A DNA stretch of 64,000 bases from Prevotella sp. P5-92 (GCF_002251245.1 NZ_NPJG01000082.1:1-64000); one strand, 5' to 3'; numbered from the stretch's first letter, positions 6,751-16,249 are shown. The notes: generated by a model from the sequence alone, not told the origin. Numbers and translations: made by a program.

Positions 6751-6778
6751 CGGTCTTACACGAGGTAAGACCCTACAA
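6751..6778. repeat. Dispersed palindromic repeat, copy 2
   Basis: An exact 28-base copy of the element at 941-968, in the same orientation, with stem GGTCTTAC and GTAAGACC and a 5-base loop. A run of G precedes both copies. Here it lies downstream of the minus-strand promoter at 6863-6894. Confidence 0.85.
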
Positions 6779-6862
6779 GAGGACTCATGATTATTGTTTC
6801 TTCTCCATCATCCACCTTGTTTTGCAATGAGACATACGGGCGATGTCTATTTTTATTTGTGG

Positions 6863-6894
6863 CAAAGATAAGGGTTTATTTGCAAACTGCCAAA
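6863..6894 (-). promoter_or_regulatory. Minus-strand promoter of a possible small RNA
   Basis: Read on the minus strand: TTTG (6894-6891), a 20-base spacer, TATCTTTG (6870-6863). The transcript would start near 6856 and meets no substantial ORF before the palindrome at 6778-6751. A small RNA of about 100 bases ending in that hairpin is possible. Confidence 0.5.
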
Positions 6895-7066
6895 CAAATC
6901 GCACGTTTTTTTGAAAGAATGAGAGAATTGGGCTAACGAAAGAAAAATATTCGAGTTTCTTTCTTTTCTCTCACTCAGTTATTATGTTAATATTTGACAC
7001 AACAGAATTAAACCATTACTTTTTCTACGATGAAGGTGAGCGAAGTGAGGTCGTGGAAGGCGAGCG

Positions 7067-8185
7067 TCACTTGTCGTAGCTGTTCATTGCAAAGATGATG
7101 TGGGTGAGCTCTTCGGTAGTGAGGGTCTGGTTGCAGGGAATGGAGACTTCCTCACGGTGGATCTGCTCGGTGATGGGGAGATGGAGCGCAGCCCAGGCCT
7201 GGTAGCATGCCTGCTGATGGGGCGGAATGGGATAATGGCGCATGGTGCCGATGCCATGATCTTGAAGATGGCGCTGGAGCGTGTCGGGCGACTTTACCAG
7301 AACGGGGAAGATATGGAACACATTGTCGTGGCAGTATTCTGCCGACGGCATGGTGATGAGTGGGTTGCTTACCTCCCCTATAAGACGTTGGGCTGCATTG
7401 CGGCGAAGGGCATTGTCGGCATCGAGGTATTTCAGCTTCACGCTCAGCACAGCCGCTTGAATCTCGTCGAGACGCGAATTTCTGCCGCAATAGTCGAAGA
7501 CGTATTTGCGCGACGAGCCGTAGTTGGCTATCGTACGGAAAAGCGTTGCAAGTGTCTCGTCGTCGGTGGTGATGGCTCCTCCATCGCCGAGGGCTCCGAG
7601 GTTCTTGCCTGGATAGAAACTGTGGCATACTACTGATGGCGATGGTAGTGCGGCCGAGTGAAGGGTGCCGTGTGGCAGACTGAGTCCGTGGCCTTGGGCA
7701 TTGTCGATGACGAGTTGAAGGTTGTATTTAGTGCATAGTCGGATAATAGTGTCGGTCAATGCGTTACGACCATAGAGATTTACTACGAGGATAGCACGAG
7801 TGCGAGGGGTGATGGCCTGTTCTATCAGGCGGTCGTCTATCTGGAATGTGTTGAGACGAGGCTCTACCAATACGGGTGTGAGTCGGTTTTCGGTGACAGA
7901 GAGTATAGAGGCTATGTAGGTGTTGGCTGGCACAATAACCTCGTCGCCCTCCCCCATCCTACCAAGGGTGATCAGGGTGCGAAACGTGAGTGTGAGGGCA
8001 TCGAGTCCGTTGGCGCAGCCCACGCAGTGTTGTGCTCCGCAATACTTGGCATATTCCGCTTCAAACGTGCCGACAGCCTCTCCCTGGAGATACCATCCGC
8101 TGTTCACCACGTGGTTCACGGCTTGTTGTATCTCGTGGGCATGCATCGCCGTGACGCGTTTCAGTTCGAGATAATTTATTTTCAT
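7067..8185 (-). CDS. fdtB: DegT/DnrJ/EryC1-family sugar aminotransferase (FdtB/QdtB-like)
   Basis: A 372-residue PLP-dependent enzyme that moves an amino group, usually from glutamate, onto a keto-sugar nucleotide. The PLP lysine is Lys194 in SFYPGKNLGALGDGG, and Asp161 in VIDNAQGHG should contact the PLP ring nitrogen. The N-terminal pattern NSGWYLQGEAVGTFEAEYAK and the Y-G-R-N-A segment are typical of the 3-aminotransferase branch. The ATG at 8185 (MKINYLELKR) is chosen over the longer frame from 8248 because family members start there. It is the last gene of the 9575-7067 cluster after the 3,4-ketoisomerase, so the likely product is dTDP-3-amino-3,6-dideoxyhexose. Galacto and gluco forms cannot be separated by eye. 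Confidence 0.85.
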   Translation of the reverse strand: MKINYLELKRVTAMHAHEIQQAVNHVVNSGWYLQGEAVGTFEAEYAKYCGAQHCVGCANGLDALTLTFRTLITLGRMGEGDEVIVPANTYIASILSVTENRLTPVLVEPRLNTFQIDDRLIEQAITPRTRAILVVNLYGRNALTDTIIRLCTKYNLQLVIDNAQGHGLSLPHGTLHSAALPSPSVVCHSFYPGKNLGALGDGGAITTDDETLATLFRTIANYGSSRKYVFDYCGRNSRLDEIQAAVLSVKLKYLDADNALRRNAAQRLIGEVSNPLITMPSAEYCHDNVFHIFPVLVKSPDTLQRHLQDHGIGTMRHYPIPPHQQACYQAWAALHLPITEQIHREEVSIPCNQTLTTEELTHIIFAMNSYDK

Positions 8186-8251
8186 GCTGAAGCTGTATTT
8201 GAAAAAGAATAAGGATAGAGATTGCTCTTTTATAGACATACGCAGCACCTA

Positions 8252-9169
8252 CTACAGTTCGAAATGGAACTTCGGCGACGGACGGCAACCTACGCTTTCC
8301 TTAAAGTCGATGAGTCCGTAGTTGGGTATGCCGTCGGTGGTGGATGGTCCAATGTCGAGTATTTTTAACGAGGTGTGGCTATAGTACTCAAAGAGGCGGT
8401 ATGCCAAGAGATTCATAGGACGGAGGCTGGCACTGTCGTTGATATTTCCCCAATAGATGAGTTGGTAGATGTCTGGCTCTACGTGAAAAACCATTGCCGA
8501 CGCCACGTCGCGACCACTGTGAGAGAGTAAGAAAAAGTCAGACTCGACGAGAGCTGTAGTCTTTTTGATTTCCTCCCAAGACATTCTCAGCAGGTAGCCT
8601 TTTTCTTCGCGGTTTCGCCTAATGACTTCGTAGGCTCGTTGCTTTGCGAGTGGTGTCTCCGCCTTGGAAAATACAAAGTCTTCCCGCAGCGAATGGCGTA
8701 GCTTCTGCTTGGCCTTGACGCCAATGACGCGGTCGTAAAAGTCGAAGTCGGAGAGCTGGAAGTGATAGCTGAGGTCTGCTGGAAGTATGTGTCCTGAACG
8801 CTGGAATGCCGAGAGCTGCATTGAAATGAAAGTCTCGTCATAGACGGAAGGCGGCAGAGCTATCTCCACCTTCTTGCCTATTCGTCGGGCATAGTCGCCA
8901 AGTAGTTCAATGGCGTTGTCGATGTGTTGCAATCGCTGTGTGTGGTGCTGGCAGAATCCTCCATAGGGAGCGGAGAAAGGCGAGTGTAAGGCACTGTCAG
9001 TCTCACCAAGGATGATGCCGAGACGGGTTCGAGAATCGCTGAAGACAAGGTAGTGTATATCGTTGACTTTATGGCGGTTGAGTTCGGCGAAGGAAGCCGT
9101 GAGAAAGATGTTTCGCGGCTGTATCGTTTGTTCGTAATAAGTGGCAGATACTCTTTCTATCTTCATCAT
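8252..9169 (-). CDS. GNAT/FemAB-like acyltransferase of the sugar cluster
   Basis: A 305-residue protein with the two-lobed layout of FemAB/GNAT-type acyl or aminoacyl transferases. The segment KQKLRHSLREDFVFSKAETP near residue 155 and the C-terminal RPMNLLAYRLFEYYSH, then LDIGPSTTDGIPNYGLIDFK, resemble the acceptor and CoA/tRNA-binding parts of that superfamily. It lies 4 bases after the 3,4-ketoisomerase gene and before the aminotransferase gene, so it probably modifies the same amino sugar. The usual FdtC/QdtC enzymes are hexapeptide-repeat proteins, so this would be a different solution. It begins with two consecutive Met codons. Substrate is inferred only. Confidence 0.65.
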   Translation of the reverse strand: MMKIERVSATYYEQTIQPRNIFLTASFAELNRHKVNDIHYLVFSDSRTRLGIILGETDSALHSPFSAPYGGFCQHHTQRLQHIDNAIELLGDYARRIGKKVEIALPPSVYDETFISMQLSAFQRSGHILPADLSYHFQLSDFDFYDRVIGVKAKQKLRHSLREDFVFSKAETPLAKQRAYEVIRRNREEKGYLLRMSWEEIKKTTALVESDFFLLSHSGRDVASAMVFHVEPDIYQLIYWGNINDSASLRPMNLLAYRLFEYYSHTSLKILDIGPSTTDGIPNYGLIDFKESVGCRPSPKFHFEL

Positions 9170-9173
9170 GCGT

Positions 9174-9575
9174 TCAGCCTTTTACATACTTCACAAATTC
9201 GTCGTAGTCATACCAATAGTCGGCCTCGTCGAAGAGTTCGGAGGCGAGCACAAGACATACCGAACCAGAGGAGAAGTCTTCAAGTGTGCGCCAGATGCCA
9301 GTGGGCACGAGCAGTCCTTCCCAGGGATGATTGAGATGAAAGTCCTGTTTGTGCCCTCTGCCATCGTCGAGCGAGACCGTGAATGAGCCACTGACGGCGA
9401 TGATAAACTCCACGCACTCCTTGTGAGCATGTCCGCCGCGTCTTTCTCCAGCCGGCACATCGTAAGTCCAATATACCCGTTTCACCTCGAAAGGCACGTT
9501 TTTCATCTGCTCCGCCACCGTCAGGTTGCCCCTCGGGTCATATATCTTCGGCAGTTCAATTATTTCTCCCAACAT
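9174..9575 (-). CDS. fdtA: dTDP-4-keto-6-deoxyglucose 3,4-ketoisomerase (FdtA/QdtA/WxcM-like cupin)
   Basis: A 133-residue cupin that shifts the keto group of dTDP-4-keto-6-deoxyglucose from C4 to C3. The opening EIIELPKIYDPRGNLTVAEQ and the core VYWTYDVPAGERRGGHAHKE are diagnostic of the family; the two His residues at 49 and 51 match the catalytic pair known in FdtA. Its substrate is what RfbB, encoded at 11957-13090, produces. The two downstream genes encode an acyltransferase-like protein and a 3-aminotransferase. The stop codon of the ATPase gene upstream is only 5 bases away, so the cluster may be read through from there. Confidence 0.88.
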   Translation of the reverse strand: MLGEIIELPKIYDPRGNLTVAEQMKNVPFEVKRVYWTYDVPAGERRGGHAHKECVEFIIAVSGSFTVSLDDGRGHKQDFHLNHPWEGLLVPTGIWRTLEDFSSGSVCLVLASELFDEADYWYDYDEFVKYVKG

Positions 9576-9580
9576 AATTA

Positions 9581-10699
9581 TTATCTATTAAGCCAAATAG
9601 CCAAAAACTTGTCATATACCTCATACGCTCCATTTTCAGATGTCACCAACTCTTTGTCCAACAATCCCCTAATAGCCGACTGAACACTGCTTGAGGATGA
9701 AAGACTATGCTTGCGCACAAAAGCCGTGGATGTTATGGAGGAGGCCTTCCCCTCAGCACAGATTGCCATCAGAAGAGCTTTCTGCCTGGAGGGAATCTGA
9801 TAGAGCAAAGCCTCGTATGCCATTTGGTTCTCGTCCAATATATCCTCTATCGCTTTGGGGATGTAGTGAGTGTCACACGTCTCGCTTGTTGGAGTTAGCA
9901 TATATAGCTTGTTCATCACACGCTGTAGATACCAAGTGACACCTTCAAACATGTCATATACCTCATCCACTACATCCGGCGACAAACCTTTCCCACCTTT
10001 CTCAAAATGACTTACGGCAAAAGCACGGTATTTTTCAATGTCGAGTTTGGGCACGCTCATTATCGTTGTTGACTGATAAAACGGACGACTGTGCTTGCTG
10101 AACATCTCAACAATCATTGTGCGCTTTGAACCTGCAAAGATAAATTGGGCATTATGGCAATGCTGAACGTATGTGCGCAACAAGGCCTCAGCCTTGACGT
10201 CAGGATACTCTGATATTGTCTGAAATTCATCTATCGCCACTATACAGGGCTTGTCGGCATTTTCAATATATCGGAATATCTCATCGAGGGAATTTTGGGG
10301 GCTCTGTATCTCTCCTACACCTATACTCCAAGAAGGATTTCCCAAGTTGTCGAATGACATCGTAGGTCTCAGGGATTGTACTATTGATGAGAATGATTGA
10401 AGAGCCTTTTCGCTACGGCTCTTCAATGTTGACAAGATTGACTTTGCCATTTGGGCAACCATTTCCTCAATAGTCTTTGTGGCATAGATGTCAATGAGAA
10501 AAGTATAATAGTTTTCCTCCACCTCTTTCTGATGAAAAAGATGTTCTATAAGCCCCGTCTTCCCCACTCTTCTGGGCGAGACAAGGGTTACGTTGACTCC
10601 ATTGGATATATGTTCCAGCAACTTCTGGACCTCGTGTTCGCGGTCGCAGAAATACTCCTTGCCTATGTACCCATTTAGGACAAATGGATTTCTCAACAT
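9581..10699 (-). CDS. AAA ATPase of the archaeal-type ATPase family
   Basis: A 372-residue ATP-binding protein. The Walker A motif SPRRVGKTGLIEHLF is near residues 40-54 and the Walker B-like CIVAIDEFQTISEYP near 152-166. A sensor-like FAGSKRTMI follows near 190. The last ~90 residues (QMAYEALLYQIPSRQKALLM onward, with KHSLSSSSSVQSAIRGLLDK) look like a winged-helix domain. These proteins are frequent in Bacteroidetes, often in variable loci, and have no assigned role. It splits the nucleotide-sugar genes from purT and rfbB. The upstream 57 bases carry a short direct repeat, TATAATAATC, before the start codon. Confidence 0.85.
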   Translation of the reverse strand: MLRNPFVLNGYIGKEYFCDREHEVQKLLEHISNGVNVTLVSPRRVGKTGLIEHLFHQKEVEENYYTFLIDIYATKTIEEMVAQMAKSILSTLKSRSEKALQSFSSIVQSLRPTMSFDNLGNPSWSIGVGEIQSPQNSLDEIFRYIENADKPCIVAIDEFQTISEYPDVKAEALLRTYVQHCHNAQFIFAGSKRTMIVEMFSKHSRPFYQSTTIMSVPKLDIEKYRAFAVSHFEKGGKGLSPDVVDEVYDMFEGVTWYLQRVMNKLYMLTPTSETCDTHYIPKAIEDILDENQMAYEALLYQIPSRQKALLMAICAEGKASSITSTAFVRKHSLSSSSSVQSAIRGLLDKELVTSENGAYEVYDKFLAIWLNR

Positions 10700-10756
10700 A
10701 CCTTGACTCTTGTTTGTTTTTCGTATTATTACTTTATAATAATCGTATTATAATAA

Positions 10757-11938
10757 TCAGAATACGGAATAGGGATCGGTGCCGAGGATGGTAGTGGCAG
10801 CAGCCTTCGCCTTCTCACGGAGAGCATCGGTGCTCTCATTTACTTCGCCGTAACACAGTACTACGCCCATGCGGCGACCAACGTGAGCCTCTGGCTTGCC
10901 GAAGATACGTATGCGTGTGCGGTCTTGTTTTAGCGCATCGACAAGGTTGTATGGCAGCGGGTCGGTTGACTCTACGGGAGAGAGTACGACGGCCGATGCT
11001 CCAGCATGCTCGAGGTGTATGCCGGCGATGGGCAGACCCATCACAGCACGGAAGTGCAGCTCAAACTCAGAGAGGTTGGTGGTGTGGCCGAGTGTGACCA
11101 TGCCAGTGTCGTGAGGACGTGGCGACAGCTCGCTGAAAATAACCTCGCCCTGCTTGGTGAGGAAGAACTCTACGCCCCAGATGCCAGCACCGGTGAGGGC
11201 GCGTGTCACCTCGTCGGCCATGTGTTGTGCCTGACGTAGTGCCTCGTCGGAAATGGCATATGGCTGCCATGACTCGCGGTAGTCGCCTTTTTTCTGCACG
11301 TGGCCTATTGGCGGACAGAAGAGTGTGGGACCGTCTTTCTGTGTGACGGTGAGGAGTGTGAACTCAGAATCGAAGTCGATGAATTCCTCGATGATCACCT
11401 CTTTCACATCACCACGGCTACCTTCCATGGCGTCGGTGAAGGCTTTCTCCAGTTCGTCGTCGTTATGGACATAGCTCTGTCCGTGGCCTGACGACGACAT
11501 AAGAGGCTTTACCACACAGGGGAAACCAATTTCGTCAGCTGCCTTCTTAAACTCGTCGAAGGTCTTTGCGTAGAAATACTTGGCTGTGCGCAGTCCTAAC
11601 TCGCGCGAGGCAAGGTCGCGTATGGCGCGGCGGTTCATGGTGAAGTTTACCGCCCTCGCACTTGGCACCACCTGGATGCCCTGACGTTCGAAGTCGAACA
11701 GTCGTTCGGTGCGTATGGCTTCTATCTCGGGTACGATGATGTCTGGCTGGTGTTTCTTTACCACTTTGTCGAGCGCATCACCGTCGAGCATAGAAAAAAC
11801 TTCACGTTCGTCTGCCACCTGCATTGCCGGTGCGTTGTCATAACGGTCGCAGGCAATTACGTATTGTCCTGCTCTCTTTGCTGCAATAACAAATTCCTTG
11901 CCCAGTTCGCCTGAGCCCAAAAGCAATATCTTTTTCAT
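10757..11938 (-). CDS. purT: Formate-dependent phosphoribosylglycinamide formyltransferase (PurT)
   Basis: A 393-residue ATP-grasp enzyme that makes formyl-GAR from GAR, formate and ATP in purine synthesis. The start [20 protein letters not shown] is the typical N-terminal nucleotide-binding turn. The ATP-grasp core includes [18 protein letters not shown], then [20 protein letters not shown], with the metal-binding [11 protein letters not shown] after it. Length matches the family. It starts 18 bases after rfbB ends, so the two may be co-transcribed, though the pathways are unrelated. Confidence 0.96.
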   Translation of the reverse strand: MKKILLLGSGELGKEFVIAAKRAGQYVIACDRYDNAPAMQVADEREVFSMLDGDALDKVVKKHQPDIIVPEIEAIRTERLFDFERQGIQVVPSARAVNFTMNRRAIRDLASRELGLRTAKYFYAKTFDEFKKAADEIGFPCVVKPLMSSSGHGQSYVHNDDELEKAFTDAMEGSRGDVKEVIIEEFIDFDSEFTLLTVTQKDGPTLFCPPIGHVQKKGDYRESWQPYAISDEALRQAQHMADEVTRALTGAGIWGVEFFLTKQGEVIFSELSPRPHDTGMVTLGHTTNLSEFELHFRAVMGLPIAGIHLEHAGASAVVLSPVESTDPLPYNLVDALKQDRTRIRIFGKPEAHVGRRMGVVLCYGEVNESTDALREKAKAAATTILGTDPYSVF

Positions 11939-11956
11939 TAATAATTGATTTCCTTG

Positions 11957-13090
11957 TTATCTGTTGTCGTACATCTTCTCGTAATACTTCTGATAGTCGC
12001 CTGAGGTGACATTGTCGAGCCACTCCTGATTCTCGAGATACCACTTCACGGTCTTCTCGATGCCCTCCTCAAATTGGAGGCTGGGCTCCCATCCGAGTTC
12101 GCGCTGCAGCTTGGTAGAGTCGATGGCATAGCGTGCGTCATGGCCAAGACGGTCGGTGACGTATGTGATAAGATCCATATCCTCGCCTTCCTTGCGGCCA
12201 AGCAGACGGTCAACGGTGTTGATAACGACCTTGATGATGTCGATGTTCTTCCACTCGTTGAATCCACCTATATTATATGTCTCAGCTATCTTTCCCTCGT
12301 GGAAGATGACGTCGATGGCACGGGCGTGGTCTTCGACGAAGAGCCAGTCGCGCACGTTCTCGCCCTTGCCATATACCGGCAGTGGTTTGCGGTGGCGGAT
12401 ATTGTTGATAAACAACGGGATGAGCTTCTCGGGGAACTGATACGGACCATAGTTGTTCGAGCAGTTAGTGACGATGGTCGGCATACCGTAGGTGTCATGG
12501 AAGGCGCGAACGAAATGGTCTGAGCCAGCCTTCGATGCCGAGTATGGAGAATGAGGATTATACTTGGTGGTCTCCAGGAAGAAGTCCTCGCCGTAAGCTT
12601 CATGATGCTGTGACGACGATGCCTTAGTGGTGAAGGGCGGTTCGATACCCTCGGGATGAGTCATCGACAGGGCTCCATACACCTCGTCGGTAGAGATATG
12701 ATAGAAGCGCTTGCCCTCATATTTCTCTGGCAGCGACTCCCAATAGAGCTTTGCTGCCTGCAGCAGTGAGAGCGTTCCCATCACGTTGGTGCGTGCGAAA
12801 GTAAATGGGTCTTTGATTGAGCGATCGACATGGCTTTCGGCAGCGAGATGGATGATACCGTCAATCTGCTCGTCCTGCATCAGCTGGTAGAAAGCGTCGA
12901 AGTCGCAGATGTCCATCTTGACAAACTTGTAGTTTGGTTTGTCCTCGATGTCCTTGAGGTTGGCAAGATTGCCTGCATAAGTCAACTTGTCGAGGTTGAT
13001 GATGCGATACTCGGGATATTTGTTTACAAACAAGCGAACGACGTGCGAGCCGATGAAGCCAGCACCGCCAGTAATTACTATATTCTTCAT
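11957..13090 (-). CDS. rfbB: dTDP-glucose 4,6-dehydratase
   Basis: A 377-residue short-chain dehydrogenase that turns dTDP-glucose into dTDP-4-keto-6-deoxyglucose using bound NAD. The Rossmann motif GGAGFIGSHVVRLF lies at residues 8-21; the active-site HISTDEVYGAL and the Tyr-x3-Lys pair in SPYSASKAGSDHFVRAF follow. The product feeds the 3,4-ketoisomerase and aminotransferase encoded at 9575-7067. The usual partners rmlA, rmlC and rmlD are not in the window. Confidence 0.96.
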   Translation of the reverse strand: MKNIVITGGAGFIGSHVVRLFVNKYPEYRIINLDKLTYAGNLANLKDIEDKPNYKFVKMDICDFDAFYQLMQDEQIDGIIHLAAESHVDRSIKDPFTFARTNVMGTLSLLQAAKLYWESLPEKYEGKRFYHISTDEVYGALSMTHPEGIEPPFTTKASSSQHHEAYGEDFFLETTKYNPHSPYSASKAGSDHFVRAFHDTYGMPTIVTNCSNNYGPYQFPEKLIPLFINNIRHRKPLPVYGKGENVRDWLFVEDHARAIDVIFHEGKIAETYNIGGFNEWKNIDIIKVVINTVDRLLGRKEGEDMDLITYVTDRLGHDARYAIDSTKLQRELGWEPSLQFEEGIEKTVKWYLENQEWLDNVTSGDYQKYYEKMYDNR

Positions 13091-13114
13091 AACTATATGT
13101 TTTCTTTTGTTTTC

Positions 13115-13714
13115 TTATTTTTCGAGTAATGCCGACGTGCGCACTCGGCTGAGAGTCTCCGGGGTCATCTGCAGGAGGTTGGCGATATATACCAATGGAG
13201 CACGCAGAACAAGCTGCGGCTGAAGTTTTACCAGTTTGGCATAGCGGTCTTGTGCCGACTCGAATCGCAGCATGTCGGCATGGATTTGGCTATCGATGAG
13301 CGACTCTTCGAGAATCTTTCTGTAGAGAATTTGTATGTTGACGCTTTTCATTGCCACTTGTTCGAGCAATACGCGTGGAATGGCATAAACCAAAGAGGGT
13401 TCGATTGCCATTATCTGTAGCCTTGTTGGTTCTTCTTTGAACAAACTCTCGATACACATGACGATATTGTTTTCTACAGCCATGTGTTCTGTAAGTTCCT
13501 TACCGTTTTTGTAGTAGAATTGTCTGAGCAGTCCCTTAGCTATCCAATAAATGTTTTCGCACACCTCTCCTTCTACCAAGATTTTCTCGTTCTTGGCGAA
13601 TTTCATAGGTCGTAATATACTTTCAAGCACGTCGAGCTCGTCGTGAGTCATTGTGCTGTATCGTCTTGCCAATTCTCTTGCCACATCTCTTGTGGTGAAC
13701 AATAAGTTTGCCAT
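13115..13714 (-). CDS. Crp/Fnr-family transcriptional regulator
   Basis: A 199-residue regulator. Residues ~20-130 form a cyclic-nucleotide-binding-like beta roll (KFAKNEKILVEGEVCENIYW, then GLLRQFYYKNGKELTEHMAV). The C-terminus is a winged helix with recognition segment NLLQMTPETLSRVRTSALLE. No Cys cluster typical of FNR is seen. The effector is unknown. It lies just upstream of rfbB in the same orientation with a 24-base gap, so it could be co-transcribed with or act on the nucleotide-sugar genes. Confidence 0.88.
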   Translation of the reverse strand: MANLLFTTRDVARELARRYSTMTHDELDVLESILRPMKFAKNEKILVEGEVCENIYWIAKGLLRQFYYKNGKELTEHMAVENNIVMCIESLFKEEPTRLQIMAIEPSLVYAIPRVLLEQVAMKSVNIQILYRKILEESLIDSQIHADMLRFESAQDRYAKLVKLQPQLVLRAPLVYIANLLQMTPETLSRVRTSALLEK

Positions 13715-13796
13715 AGGTTTTATTTCCTCCTCAAATTTAGGTAAATAATATATATAATGTTGATAATAATTCTCTTGTGACAGATAGAGAGCAGAC

Positions 13797-15578
13797 TTAG
13801 TCGAGCTTGAGTACGGCGAGGAAGGCCTTTTGCGGCACTTCTACATTGCCAATCTGCTTCATTCTCTTCTTGCCTTTCTTTTGTTTTTCAAGTTGCTTGC
13901 GCTTACGGCTGACATCACCGCCATAGCATTTCGCCGTCACGTCTTTTCTCACGCATTTGATGGTCTCGCGTGCTATGATTTTCGCTCCGATAGCAGCTTG
14001 GATGGCGATGTCGAACTGCTGACGCGGGATGAGTTCCTTGAGTTTCTCGCACATGCGCCTACCGAAGGTGACTGCATTGTCTTGGTGTGTCAGTGTGGAG
14101 AGAGCATCCACGGGTTCGCCGTTGAGCAGGATGTCGAGCTTTGCCAGTTTTGAAGGGCGGAAGCAATCGACGTGGTAGTCGAACGAGGCGTATCCTTTGG
14201 ATATGCTTTTCAGTTTGTCGTAGAAGTCGATGACTATCTCACCGAGAGGCAGCATAAAGTGTAGTTCCACGCGGTTGCCACTGACATACTGCTGGTCGAT
14301 AAGTTCTCCGCGCTTGTCAAGACATAGCGTCATGATAGGACCGATATAGTCGGTTGCGGTGATTATTGTTGCTCTGATATAAGGTTCCTCGATATGGTCT
14401 ATCATGGTCTGTTCGGGCAGTCCTGATGGGTTGTGTACCTCCTTGACGTTGCCCTGTTTGTCGTAGCACATGTATGACACGTTAGGTACGGTGGTGATGA
14501 CATCCATATTAAACTCACGGTCGAGTCGTTCCTGTACGATCTCCATGTGCAGAAGTCCGAGGAAACCGCAACGGAAGCCGAACCCGAGAGCTATCGACGA
14601 CTCTGGCTGGAACGTGAGAGAGGCGTCGTTGAGCTGTAGTTTCTCGAGCGAGGCGCGCAGGTTCTCGTATTCAGACGGGTCGATAGGATATACACCGGCA
14701 AATACCATTGGCTTTACCTCTTGGAAGCCCGATATGGCCTTGTCGCACGGACGAGCCACGTGTGTGATGGTGTCGCCCACCTTCACCTCCTTACTGTCCT
14801 TGATGCCGCTGATGATATATCCCACGTTGCCGGTAGATAGTTCTTTTCTTGGCAGCATGTCCATCTTCAGCACGCCCACCTCATCGGCCACGTATTCCAT
14901 GCCGGTATTGAAGAATTTCACCTTGTCGCCTTGTCGTATGGTTCCGTTCTCGATTTTGAAGTATGCGATGATGCCTCTGAAGGAGTTGAACACCGAGTCG
15001 AAGATGAGAGCCTGCAGCGGTTTGTCCTTGTCGCCTTCGGGATGTGGTATTCGGTTGACGACGGCGTTGAGTATCTCCTCTACTCCTTCACCGGTCTTTC
15101 CGCTTGCCTTGATTATCTCGCTTCGGTCGCATCCTATGAGGTCGATGATTTCGTCTTCCACCTCGTCGGGCATGGCGCTGGGCATGTCGATCTTGTTTAT
15201 GACGGGGATAATCTCCAGATTATGGTCGATTGCCATGTAGAGGTTGGAGATGGTCTGTGCTTGTACGCCTTGTGTGGCATCCACCACGAGCAGTGCTCCC
15301 TCGCAGGCGGCAATACTTCTTGACACCTCGTATGAGAAATCCACATGCCCCGGGGTGTCTATAAGGTTGAGTGTATATTTTGTACCATTATGCAGGTATT
15401 CCATTTGTATGGCATGGCTCTTGATTGTGATGCCTCTCTCTTTTTCGAGGTCCATATCGTCAAGCATCTGTCCTTCGGTTACTTTTATCGTGTTGGTATG
15501 TTCCAACAGACGGTCGGCCAAGGTCGATTTGCCATGGTCTATATGGGCTATGATGCAAAAGTTTCTTGTATTCTCCAT
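13797..15578 (-). CDS. lepA: Elongation factor 4 (LepA)
   Basis: A 593-residue ribosome-associated GTPase that back-translocates stalled ribosomes. Visible motifs are [16 protein letters not shown] (G1, near residue 11), [12 protein letters not shown] (G3) and [10 protein letters not shown] (G4). The C-terminal LepA-specific domain ends with the basic segment [20 protein letters not shown]. Length fits the family. A TAATTTTG -7 element at 15606-15599, with CAAA complement 19 bases upstream, is a likely promoter. Confidence 0.98.
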   Translation of the reverse strand: MENTRNFCIIAHIDHGKSTLADRLLEHTNTIKVTEGQMLDDMDLEKERGITIKSHAIQMEYLHNGTKYTLNLIDTPGHVDFSYEVSRSIAACEGALLVVDATQGVQAQTISNLYMAIDHNLEIIPVINKIDMPSAMPDEVEDEIIDLIGCDRSEIIKASGKTGEGVEEILNAVVNRIPHPEGDKDKPLQALIFDSVFNSFRGIIAYFKIENGTIRQGDKVKFFNTGMEYVADEVGVLKMDMLPRKELSTGNVGYIISGIKDSKEVKVGDTITHVARPCDKAISGFQEVKPMVFAGVYPIDPSEYENLRASLEKLQLNDASLTFQPESSIALGFGFRCGFLGLLHMEIVQERLDREFNMDVITTVPNVSYMCYDKQGNVKEVHNPSGLPEQTMIDHIEEPYIRATIITATDYIGPIMTLCLDKRGELIDQQYVSGNRVELHFMLPLGEIVIDFYDKLKSISKGYASFDYHVDCFRPSKLAKLDILLNGEPVDALSTLTHQDNAVTFGRRMCEKLKELIPRQQFDIAIQAAIGAKIIARETIKCVRKDVTAKCYGGDVSRKRKQLEKQKKGKKRMKQIGNVEVPQKAFLAVLKLD

Positions 15579-15598
15579 TTGTTGTAGCTTTTGAAGTG

Positions 15599-15629
15599 CA
15601 AAATTACTGAAATTTATTCATTCTACAAA
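15599..15629 (-). promoter_or_regulatory. Promoter of lepA
   Basis: On the minus strand TTTG (15629-15626), a 19-base spacer, and TAATTTTG (15606-15599). The -7 element lies about 21 bases before the lepA start codon. Confidence 0.6.
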
Positions 15630-15821
15630 ATTTTTTATTGACTAATTCGGTAGTTGGTGTTAAAATGGACCATTTTGGGCGGTTAAAAATATTTAAATAG
15701 GTGTTTTTTTGTATATGAATGCTTGATTTCTGTCAATAATCTGCTTCCTTCCTATTTCATATTTGAAAAAAAGAGAGTAATTTTGCAGTCGGAAATAAAC
15801 AAAAACAAATATCAAAGAAGG

Positions 15822-16211
15822 ATGAAAAAAACATTATCATGCATGATGGCTGCAATGCTGATTGCCGTGTCATGTCAAGAGTCGCTTGAAGACCGTTGTG
15901 CGCGTGAGGCGAAGGAATATAACGACAAGAAGTGTCCGGCGAAGGTACTCGATGGTGTGACCATAGACAGTCTCGTCTTTGACCGTTCCACCCATACGCT
16001 CAATTATTACTATACGTTTAGCGGTATGTCTGACAATAAGGAGATGATGTCAAAAATCAATCCGAGGAAAATTCTTGTCGATGAGTTGCGTAACTCCACA
16101 AAGGTGCAGGCATACAAGGAAGCCGGCTATAACTTCCATTATATCTACTTCTCTGCTTCTACAAGGGAGAAACTTGCAGATATATTGGTGACTGAGAAAG
16201 ATTACAAATAG
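15822..16211 (+). CDS. Small hypothetical lipoprotein
   Basis: A 129-residue protein with a lipoprotein signal peptide (MKKTLSCMMAAMLIAV) and lipobox AVSC (Cys18). The mature part is polar, with the segment DSLVFDRSTHTLNYYYTFSG and a C-terminal YIYFSASTREKLADILVTE. No family is recognised. TAATTTTG at 15778-15785 is a plausible -7 element. It stands alone, convergent with the YebC-like gene, and shares a bidirectional terminator with it. Confidence 0.8.
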   Translation: MKKTLSCMMAAMLIAVSCQESLEDRCAREAKEYNDKKCPAKVLDGVTIDSLVFDRSTHTLNYYYTFSGMSDNKEMMSKINPRKILVDELRNSTKVQAYKEAGYNFHYIYFSASTREKLADILVTEKDYK

Positions 16212-16240
16212 GAGTTAAGGATTCTCTTCCTTAACTCCTA
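16209..16240. terminator. Bidirectional terminator between lipoprotein and YebC-like genes
   Basis: TAGGAGTTAAGG (16209-16220) pairs with CCTTAACTCCTA (16229-16240) around an 8-base loop; the lipoprotein stop codon is inside the stem. The stem sequence is closely similar to the terminator at 42469-42504. Confidence 0.75.
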
Positions 16241-16249
16241 TTACTATAC

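Larger units (their letters stand above)
6642..7066. other. Intergenic region before the nucleotide-sugar genes
   Basis: No larger gene was seen. The stretch contains the promoter for the 52-residue ORF, a weak hairpin CCCGAA/TTCGGG (6689-6694 with 6707-6712) followed by a T-run on the plus strand, the second copy of the dispersed palindrome, and a minus-strand promoter at 6863-6894. From 6895 to 7066 the sequence is AT-rich with nothing recognised. Confidence 0.5.
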
